A program made the translations under genes and the position numbers. Under the pieces are notes generated by a model, which was not told where the DNA came from, did not search any database, and saw only the letters and a list, made by a program, of their open reading frames with translations. Shown here piece by piece: positions 5,948 to 10,890 of a DNA stretch of 10,890 nt (positions are counted from its first letter, which is position 1; each line of letters opens with the position of its first letter). This DNA comes from Deltaproteobacteria bacterium (GTDB taxonomy: Bacteria > Myxococcota_A > Polyangia > Polyangiales > Houyiibacteriaceae), in contig QMMB01000060.1 of assembly GCA_003647035.1 (NCBI GenBank), positions 1-10,890 on the forward strand, read 5' to 3'.

Positions 5948-7178
5948 TGGCCAGATGTCCCTGGATCGGCTTGCGCGTGATTTCGAGCGGGTGCGCGCAT
6001 GCACCGAGACGCTTGCTGCGCCTCTCTCCGCGGAAGACCAAGCCGTTCAGAGTATGCCGGATGCGAGCCCCACGAAGTGGCACCGCGCACACACGACATG
6101 GTTCTTCGAGACGTTCGTGCTCGGTCCAGGGGGCGTTGAAGGCCTTTCCCCCGAGCCGTATGCCGTGCTGTTCAACAGCTACTACAACGCGGTTGGTGAG
6201 CAGTACCACCGCCCGTCACGCGGGCTTCTGACGAGGCCGGGTCACGACGAGGTCACCGAGTACCGTAAACGCGTAGACGCGGCCGTCCTCGATCTGCTCG
6301 GTTCCAACCTCGATGGGGAGTTCCTCAGCCGCATCGAGGTCGGCCTTCATCACGAGCAACAACACCAGGAGTTGCTCCTCACGGACATCAAGCATCTGTT
6401 GTCGTGCAACCCTCTCGACCCTGCCTATGCCGACGAGCGAACCCAGCCTGAGGATGCCGCTTCGGTTCCCGCGATGCGGTGGTTCGATCACGCAGGCGGT
6501 ATCGTTCGAATCGGTTGCGACCCGGCGTTGTTCCACTTCGACAACGAAGGTCCCGTTCACGACGCCCTCGTTCACCCTTTTCAGCTTGCACGACGCCTCG
6601 TCACCAACAGCGAGTACCTTGCGTTCATCGACGACGGCGGCTACGGCCGCTCGGAGCTGTGGCTCAGCGAGGGCTGGCATGCAGTGCAGACCCATGGCTG
6701 GCGGGCCCCGCAGTATTGGCGCCAGGACCATGGAGGCTGGAGCGCGTTCACCCTTCACGGCCGGGAGGCAATTCGAGGCCGCGAGCCTCTGGCACACGTG
6801 AGCTATTACGAAGCCGACGCGTTCGCCCGCTGGGCCGGCGCCCGCTTGCCGACGGAGCAGGAATGGGAGGCAGCAACCGCCGAGCCGGAGCCCGCACCCC
6901 TGTGCGGCCGCGCGGTATCGATGCATCCTCTCGTTCCAAGCCCATACGGCGCAGCGTGGCAGTGGACGAGCTCCAGCTATTCGGCCTACCCGGGCTACCG
7001 GCCGGGGGACGGTGCGCTCGGAGAGTACAACGGCAAATTCATGTGCAACCAATACGTATTGCGAGGCAGCAGCTGCGCGACCCCCGCAGGGCACGCGCGC
7101 AAAACCTATCGAAATTTTTTCCCACCGGAAGCTCGTTGGCAGTTCAGCGGCATCCGGTTGGCGAGGGATGGCGGTTGA
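5943..7178 (+). CDS. egtB: ergothioneine biosynthesis sulfoxide synthase EgtB
   Basis: Non-heme iron enzyme that joins hercynine (trimethyl-histidine) to the sulfur of gamma-glutamylcysteine or cysteine with O2, giving the sulfoxide precursor of ergothioneine. Residues are counted from ATG 5943. The N-terminal DinB-like domain carries SPTKWHRAHTTWFFETF (42-58) and HHEQQHQELLLTDIKH (136-151); the family's three iron histidines correspond to about His50, His137 and His141. The C-terminal FGE/sulfatase-modifying-factor-like domain (about 185-409) ends with LRGSSCATPAGHARKTYRNF followed by FPPEARWQFSGIRLARD. Length is normal. The start is uncertain. ATG 5883 is open but adds 20 atypical residues. 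ATG 5943 has AAGG 8 bases ahead. ATG 5955 gives the best family N-terminus and may be leaderless. First gene of an egtBD operon. Confidence 0.93.
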   Translation: MNGQMSLDRLARDFERVRACTETLAAPLSAEDQAVQSMPDASPTKWHRAHTTWFFETFVLGPGGVEGLSPEPYAVLFNSYYNAVGEQYHRPSRGLLTRPGHDEVTEYRKRVDAAVLDLLGSNLDGEFLSRIEVGLHHEQQHQELLLTDIKHLLSCNPLDPAYADERTQPEDAASVPAMRWFDHAGGIVRIGCDPALFHFDNEGPVHDALVHPFQLARRLVTNSEYLAFIDDGGYGRSELWLSEGWHAVQTHGWRAPQYWRQDHGGWSAFTLHGREAIRGREPLAHVSYYEADAFARWAGARLPTEQEWEAATAEPEPAPLCGRAVSMHPLVPSPYGAAWQWTSSSYSAYPGYRPGDGALGEYNGKFMCNQYVLRGSSCATPAGHARKTYRNFFPPEARWQFSGIRLARDGG

Positions 7179-8178
7179 GTCGATGATTGCATTTGATCCA
7201 TCGAGCGCTCCGGAGCGCGTTCGAATCGTAGACCTTCACCCGGACATGGGTGATCTCCGGGAGGAGGCGGTCGAGGGGCTCCGTCGTTCCGAGAAGGAGC
7301 TTCCGTGCAAGTATTTCTACGATGCGTTGGGCGCGCGGCTCTTCGAGGCGATCACTGAGCTTCCCGAGTCCTATCCGACGCGCACCGAGCTCGGAATCAT
7401 GAGCCGGACCGTCCACGAGATGGCCGAAGCGATCGGCCCACACGCCACTCTTGTCGAGTTCGGTTCAGGCGTCGGGCTCAAGACCCAAAAGCTCTTCGAT
7501 GCGTTGATCGACCCGAGTGGTTGCGTTCTCATTGACATCAGCAGGGCCGCACTCGAGGCGTCTGCGCATCAGTTGGCGGACCGATATGACGGCATCGAAG
7601 TAATTGCCGTGTGTGCGGACTACACTCAGCCGCTCCGGCTGCCGCGCCCGCACCGTCCGAGCTCTCGCACCGTTGCGTTCTTTCCTGGCAGCACGATCGG
7701 GAACTTCACTCACGATGAAGCGGTATCCTTCCTCGAGCGCGTCGCCGAGCTCGTAGGGCAGGGCGGCGGCCTGCTCGTCGGCATCGACCGCAAGAAGGAC
7801 CCGAAAGTCGTCGAGGGCGCGTACAACGACCCGCTCGGGGTCACCGCGGCGTTCAACTTGAACATCTTGCGCCGGCTCAACCAATGTGGCGCCGACTTCG
7901 ACCTGAGCACATTCCGTCATCACGCGCCGTACGTCGAGAGCGAAGGCAGAATCGAGATGCGGCTGGTGAGCGAGATCGACCAATCCATCCGGATCGGAGA
8001 CGCCGAGGTCGCGCTGTCGGCCGGTGAGCACATCCTCACCGAACATTCTCACAAGTACGACTTGCAGCAGTTCGAAGACATGGCTCGGACCGCAGGATTT
8101 CGACTCACTCGACATTGGAGTGACGAGAACGACTGGTTCAGCGTCTGCTTTCTCGAGGTCGAAGACGAACCGGCCTAG
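7168..8178 (+). CDS. egtD: L-histidine N-alpha-methyltransferase EgtD
   Basis: A 336-residue SAM-dependent enzyme that trimethylates the alpha-amino group of histidine to hercynine, the substrate of EgtB. It shows CKYFYDALGARLFEAITELP (47-66), the SAM loop LVEFGSGVGLKT (95-106), FFPGSTIGNF (171-180, Asn179 matching the histidine-binding Asn), GIDRKKD (205-211), AYNDPLGVTAAFN (218-230) and ILTEHSHKY (289-297), whose Glu292 and Ser294 match the pair that holds the imidazole in mycobacterial EgtD. The start is ATG 7168, with GCGAGGG immediately before it and an 11-base overlap with egtB. ATG 7183, 4 bases after the egtB stop, is an almost equal alternative. The same frame is open back to 7012, but those residues are an egtB shadow unlike the family. 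Coupled to egtB; no egtA, egtC or egtE follows. Confidence 0.94.
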   Translation: MAVESMIAFDPSSAPERVRIVDLHPDMGDLREEAVEGLRRSEKELPCKYFYDALGARLFEAITELPESYPTRTELGIMSRTVHEMAEAIGPHATLVEFGSGVGLKTQKLFDALIDPSGCVLIDISRAALEASAHQLADRYDGIEVIAVCADYTQPLRLPRPHRPSSRTVAFFPGSTIGNFTHDEAVSFLERVAELVGQGGGLLVGIDRKKDPKVVEGAYNDPLGVTAAFNLNILRRLNQCGADFDLSTFRHHAPYVESEGRIEMRLVSEIDQSIRIGDAEVALSAGEHILTEHSHKYDLQQFEDMARTAGFRLTRHWSDENDWFSVCFLEVEDEPA

Positions 8179-8192
8179 ACCGCTCTAGCGCC
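8172..8192. terminator. hairpin containing both convergent stop codons, possible bidirectional terminator
   Basis: GGC-CTAGA (8172-8179), loop CCGC, then TCTAG-C-GCC (8184-8192) give an 8-bp stem with a single bulged C. The egtD stop TAG (8176-8178) is in one arm and the lipoprotein stop (TAG, complement of 8185-8187) in the other. The genes are only 6 bases apart. No T-tract is present on either side, so intrinsic termination is uncertain. Confidence 0.38.
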
Positions 8193-9087
8193 TGGAGAAC
8201 TTCGCGACCAGGTCGAACTCCCCCGAGTACACGATCGCGTGGTGGCGAAAGCTCTTGTTCCCGTCGGTGAAAGTTACTTCGAAGCGGTAGGTTCCCGGGG
8301 TGGGGAGCTCCCCGGATAGCCCCCTGAAGGCCTTCAGGTTCGCGACGACGAACGGACGGCTCGACCGAGGAGCAATCTCCACGGCACCGACCCGGCATTT
8401 GACCGCATGGAACGGCTCGTACCCCTTTTCCCAGGCGTCTTCCTTTTTGCGCGCTCGGAAGAACGGCGTGCCACAAAGCGTCTTCAACCAAATCGGTCGT
8501 TTCGAGTTGTTGTGCACCCGCGTTTTGACCTCGTCGGAACTGGTAACCATCGAGGGACGCGTCTCGATTTGAATATCGCGCGCCTCGGTCTTGATGACGC
8601 GCCGGCAGCCTTGGTTGGTCCACCGATGACTGGACGGACACTCGCAGGGCAAGCACGACCCGCAGCGCTGGTTGGGTGGGCAATCGGGGCATCCTCGATA
8701 GTTGCCTCGTGAGCTCTCGCAGAGCGCCTGTATGCTTCGGCCCCGGCGAAAGAGCTCGGGTGGTTCCTCGGTCAGGACGCATGCACCCTTGAAGCACCTT
8801 CCGAACCGGGTCTCGCATTGGAAGTCACAGGTCGCGAGCTCGTTCTGCCCTCGGCATTCGGCGAGCTGTTGTTGGTAGTCGAGCAGGTGCGCCTCGTTGA
8901 CCGCGACGCCGCACTCGCATCCTCGAGATTGGCAGCTGGTCTCGACGACCCCACAGGCGTCGTCCGTTTCACACGACCGATGTGCCGAGGCCACCTCGAT
9001 GCGCTCCTGGCGAGACTCGGCCTCCTCGCACCCAGCGAGCGAGACACCGACCATCGCCATCAAGCAGAGTAGACCCCGCCTCCCCAT
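8185..9087 (-). CDS. Cys-rich lipoprotein of unknown function
   Basis: A 300-residue predicted lipoprotein. MGRR is followed by a hydrophobic stretch and the lipobox LAGC, with lipidated Cys20. Glu at +2 gives no inner-membrane retention signal by the enterobacterial rule, so an outer-membrane location is likely. Residues 39-103 hold CETDDACGVVETSC, CECGVAVNEAH and CDFQCETRFGRCFKGACV, a spacing like the Cys-rich domains common in myxobacterial lipoproteins. Residues 123-161 add nine cysteines, several in CPxC-like pairs. Eighteen cysteines lie in 39-161, an even number that suits disulfides. The C-terminal ~130 residues contain two more cysteines and alternate as beta strands (IQIETRP, YRFEVTFTDG), suggesting an Ig-like or beta-sandwich domain. 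ATG 9087 has AGGA 8 bases ahead. It stands alone: convergent with egtD and 59 bases downstream of htpX on the same strand. No function can be assigned. Confidence 0.8.
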   Translation of the reverse strand: MGRRGLLCLMAMVGVSLAGCEEAESRQERIEVASAHRSCETDDACGVVETSCQSRGCECGVAVNEAHLLDYQQQLAECRGQNELATCDFQCETRFGRCFKGACVLTEEPPELFRRGRSIQALCESSRGNYRGCPDCPPNQRCGSCLPCECPSSHRWTNQGCRRVIKTEARDIQIETRPSMVTSSDEVKTRVHNNSKRPIWLKTLCGTPFFRARKKEDAWEKGYEPFHAVKCRVGAVEIAPRSSRPFVVANLKAFRGLSGELPTPGTYRFEVTFTDGNKSFRHHAIVYSGEFDLVAKFSRR

Positions 9088-9146
9088 GACATGGGTCCTA
9101 CCGAACGTCGGCCGTCATGGCAAGAACCGGTGTTGTCGTGCGTAGG

Positions 9147-9980
9147 CTAGCGGGCCTGCAGACGGGCGATCCGCTCCTCGAGCGGAGGATGGGTCGCCAT
9201 CAGTTTGCGCATGCCTCCGCCGCGGATGCCGAAGGCGTTCAGCTCCTTCGGAAGCTGCGATGGCGCGTCTCGCATAGCTCCCAGGCGGTTGAGCGCAGAA
9301 GCCATCGCCCCAGCGCTTTCGAGGTCGGCGCCGCCGGCGTCCGCGCGGAATTCCCGGCGCCTCGAGAACCAGGCCACGATCATGCTGGCAAGGACGCCGA
9401 ATGCCATTTGCAGTGCTATGTAGATCATGAATCGGCCCCTCTGGAACTGGCTCGAGATGATGTGGGCAACGAAGATCACGAAGGTGTTGAGCACGCCTTG
9501 GATGAGCGTGAGTGTCACCATGTCGCCGTTTGCCACGTGTGAGATCTCGTGAGCCAGGACGGCTTCGACCTCCTGCTTGTTCATCAGGCGCAAGAGCCCG
9601 GTGCTCACCGCCACGAGCGCGCTGTTGCGGAACATCCCAGTCGCGAATGCGTTCGGGTCCGGCGAGTCGAAGACCGCGACCTCGGGCATCCCGATCCCAG
9701 CCTGCTCCGCCTGACGCGTGACCGTGGTGATGAGCCACTGCTCGGTGGGGTTCGAAGGGTTTTCGATGACGTGCGCCCGCGTGGACTTCTTCGCAACCCA
9801 CTTGGAGATCGCCAAAGAGAAGATCGAGCCGCCGAACCCGAATAGCGCAGCCCAAATGAGCATGGTGACGTAGGGCGCGCCCGGAGGAATCACCCCAAAC
9901 GCTGTGAGCGCCGCCATCGCGATGCCCGCCATGAACAGGACGGCGAGGTTTGTGCCCAAAAACAGCAGAATTCTCAGCAT
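9147..9980 (-). CDS. htpX: membrane zinc metalloprotease HtpX (M48 family)
   Basis: A 277-residue inner-membrane protease that degrades misfolded membrane proteins alongside FtsH. It has two N-terminal membrane segments (about 4-30 and 37-59), the zinc motif HEISH (144-148), a second hydrophobic pair (153-176 and 184-206), and EFRAD (210-214), whose Glu210 is the expected third zinc ligand. DPNAFATG (109-116) and THPPLEERIARL at the C-terminus are further HtpX signatures. Length is close to the 293 residues of E. coli HtpX and all catalytic residues are intact. ATG 9980 has AGGAG 7 bases ahead, partly inside a hairpin. The gap of 87 bases to the DUF3501 stop and the different functional theme suggest its own promoter, which I could not place. 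Confidence 0.96.
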   Translation of the reverse strand: MLRILLFLGTNLAVLFMAGIAMAALTAFGVIPPGAPYVTMLIWAALFGFGGSIFSLAISKWVAKKSTRAHVIENPSNPTEQWLITTVTRQAEQAGIGMPEVAVFDSPDPNAFATGMFRNSALVAVSTGLLRLMNKQEVEAVLAHEISHVANGDMVTLTLIQGVLNTFVIFVAHIISSQFQRGRFMIYIALQMAFGVLASMIVAWFSRRREFRADAGGADLESAGAMASALNRLGAMRDAPSQLPKELNAFGIRGGGMRKLMATHPPLEERIARLQAR

Positions 9981-9987
9981 TCAAATA

Positions 9988-10008
9988 CTCCTAAGCATCG
10001 AGCTTAAG
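9988..10008 (-). promoter_or_regulatory. hairpin sequestering the htpX Shine-Dalgarno
   Basis: In the htpX leader the minus strand reads CTTAAGC (10008-10002), loop TCGAT, then GCTTAGG (9996-9990), followed by AG. The arms pair as 7 bp, including one G-U pair. The AGGAG Shine-Dalgarno (9992-9988) has its first three bases in the 3' arm. It could act as a translational control element, for example a simple RNA thermometer on a heat-shock-type protease. Regulation is inference; folding energy was not computed. Confidence 0.35.
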
Positions 10009-10067
10009 ACCGCTTGGCCCCTCCGACAACTACCCCCGGGCCCGTTTCCTCATTCCGTCACGACGGG

Positions 10068-10625
10068 CTAGTCCGAGCCGAGATCGGCTTGCAGCGCTTC
10101 TCCCTGGGCCTTCGAAAGCTCGGTTTCAGCCTCGATCCCAGCCATTTCGATGCCGATGGCGACCGGCGCCACGGGTCCCAGTGCGAACGACAGGTATTGC
10201 ACCGACGACAGCCGCGTGTCGCCCACTTGGCGCGGATCCCAGGTCGGCCGTGCAAGACGCCCGTCCGGGAGCTTCGCGTAGATGTGATCGTTGAGTCCCA
10301 TCCATTGCTGGAGCTTTTCGTCCCGCAGCGCCTCGTCGTCGATCCCGACCAGTAGCGTGCACCCGAGCGTACCGGCCGCATGAATGAGCTCGTTGTAGGT
10401 ATCGAGCTCGTGCTGGATGTCGTCTTCTTTGACGATGTGCTCGATGCGCATCATTTCTTGAATCTGGTAGAGCACCGTCTCGTGGTTCTCGAAGAGAAAC
10501 GTGAAGTGCTCACCCACGAGAACACGTCGCACGGATTTCGCCCGAAGCGCCGCGCCCCGGATGGTTTCGCGTTGCTCGGCATAGGTGACGTAGTCCAGTA
10601 CCTCAGAGTGTTCGACGCGATTCAC
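10068..10625 (-). CDS. DUF3501 family protein
   Basis: A 185-residue soluble protein of the DUF3501 family, biochemical function unknown. The signature FLFENHETVLYQIQEMMRIE (44-63), followed by HIVKEDDIQHELDTYNELI (63-81), is the highly conserved core. No signal peptide or membrane segment is visible. The start is GTG 10625, set by a full AAGGAGG six bases upstream and by a GTGA overlap with the stop of the upstream Fe-S gene. In many proteobacteria DUF3501 sits directly after a rubrerythrin and a GlpC-like CCG-domain Fe-S oxidoreductase, and the adjoining gene here fits that layout. Context therefore points to a redox or oxidative-stress complex. After the stop, CCGT/ACGG (10055-10066) is a small inverted repeat of doubtful value as a terminator. 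Confidence 0.9.
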   Translation of the reverse strand: MNRVEHSEVLDYVTYAEQRETIRGAALRAKSVRRVLVGEHFTFLFENHETVLYQIQEMMRIEHIVKEDDIQHELDTYNELIHAAGTLGCTLLVGIDDEALRDEKLQQWMGLNDHIYAKLPDGRLARPTWDPRQVGDTRLSSVQYLSFALGPVAPVAIGIEMAGIEAETELSKAQGEALQADLGSD

Positions 10626-10890
10626 GTTGGGCCTCCTTGCGGTGTGTCGAATCCATCCTCGCGATACGCCCGCGCCAGAATCGACATGGGATGCAGGGGT
10701 TTGACGCCCGCGTGCTGTTGGAACTGGATCGCGGCGAGCGGGCAGTCGGTCGCCCAGATCTCCGCGGCTGCTTCCGCCATCCCGTCGAACGCCTTCTGCC
10801 CGACCCGAATCGAATATTCGAACCCTTCAACGGTCATCGCGTGCGTGCCATCGTGACCGCAGCACTCCATGACGGTGACCGGCGTAACCC
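10622..10890 (-). CDS. GlpC-like (Fe-S)-binding oxidoreductase with CCG domain, C-terminal part
   Basis: The last 89 codons of a gene that enters from the right edge on the minus strand. The readable part begins VTPVTVMECCGHDGTHAM, then VGQKAFDGM, WATDCPLAAIQFQQHAG and PLHPMSILARAYRED. CCGHDGT and TDCPLAAIQ plus PLHP-LARAY match the C-terminal end of the second CCG (cysteine-rich) domain found in heterodisulfide-reductase-like and GlpC-like proteins, which bind a cofactor or cluster through cysteines. The N-terminal ferredoxin-type 4Fe-4S domain would lie outside the window. The stop overlaps the DUF3501 start in GTGA, indicating a co-translated pair. The family name is secure; the specific electron partners are not visible. 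Confidence 0.85.
   Translation of the reverse strand, partial: VTPVTVMECCGHDGTHAMTVEGFEYSIRVGQKAFDGMAEAAAEIWATDCPLAAIQFQQHAGVKPLHPMSILARAYREDGFDTPQGGPT
10632..10638 (-). promoter_or_regulatory. strong ribosome binding site fixing the DUF3501 GTG start
   Basis: AAGGAGG on the minus strand, six bases before GTG 10625, and inside the last codons of the upstream Fe-S gene. It is the strongest Shine-Dalgarno in the window and compensates for the GTG start. It suggests DUF3501 is made at a high level rather than only by read-through re-initiation. Confidence 0.75.

Noticed and set aside
6216..7094. Minus-strand open frame antisense to egtB (also 7465-8115 antisense to egtD)
   Set aside because: Both lie wholly inside strongly conserved Egt enzymes on the other strand; no ribosome site or family resemblance.
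7012..7167. N-terminal extension of egtD back to 7012
   Set aside because: These 52 codons are an alternate frame of the conserved EgtB C-terminus and do not resemble EgtD.
9115..9984. Minus-strand open frame of 289 codons overlapping htpX
   Set aside because: It is an alternate frame of a clear M48 protease; its translation is His/Arg/Gly-rich with no motif.
10055..10066. Inverted repeat CCGT/ACGG after the DUF3501 stop as an intrinsic terminator
   Set aside because: Only four pairs with a 4-base loop and no T-tract; common by chance at this GC content.

Overview
The window is high-GC, densely packed bacterial DNA of Gram-negative character. It holds a type II lipoprotein with a Cys-rich region, a WbqC-type glycan cassette, and EgtB/EgtD, HtpX and DUF3501 genes. 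Taken together this suggests a Myxococcota or related former-Deltaproteobacteria genome, probably from a metagenome. That placement is an inference from style and gene content; no rRNA or marker gene is present. No tRNA, CRISPR array, insertion sequence or phage gene was seen.

Region 1 (1-1580) carries sugar-transfer genes. A truncated multi-membrane GT39/ArnT-like glycosyltransferase runs leftward off the window. It is divergent from a GT2 (dolichol-phosphate-mannosyltransferase-like) gene. The outermost ~52 bases look like sequencing-adapter or flow-cell oligo sequence rather than genome, so the window probably starts at a contig end.

Region 2 (1564-5826, minus strand) is a tight five-gene operon. 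In transcription order it encodes a WbqC-like protein, a DegT-like PLP aminotransferase, a class I SAM methyltransferase, a PAPS sulfotransferase and a second DegT-like aminotransferase. Junctions are 4-base overlaps or gaps of 4-22 bases. The set looks like a pathway that aminates, methylates and sulfates a glycan or a small activated precursor; with the flanking GT2 and GT39 genes it is best read as a surface-polysaccharide or glycolipid modification locus. The exact product is not known to me and this is the most novel part of the window.

Region 3 (5883-8178, plus strand) is an ergothioneine operon, egtB then egtD, overlapping or nearly so, with no egtA, egtC or egtE alongside. Region 4 (8185-9087, minus) is a Cys-rich lipoprotein of unknown function. 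Region 5 (9147-9980, minus) is the M48 membrane protease HtpX, with a hairpin that covers its Shine-Dalgarno. Region 6 (10068-10890, minus) is a DUF3501 protein translationally coupled to the C-terminal part of a GlpC-type (CCG-domain) Fe-S oxidoreductase that continues beyond the right edge; such pairs usually sit beside rubrerythrin and belong to redox or oxidative-stress functions. Ergothioneine, rubrerythrin-type partners and HtpX give the right half a stress-defence flavour.

A recurring structural detail is that both convergent gene junctions (1564-1580 and 8178-8185) lie inside small inverted repeats that contain the stop codons of both genes, and so could serve as compact bidirectional terminators. 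No stretch longer than 300 bases is without a gene.
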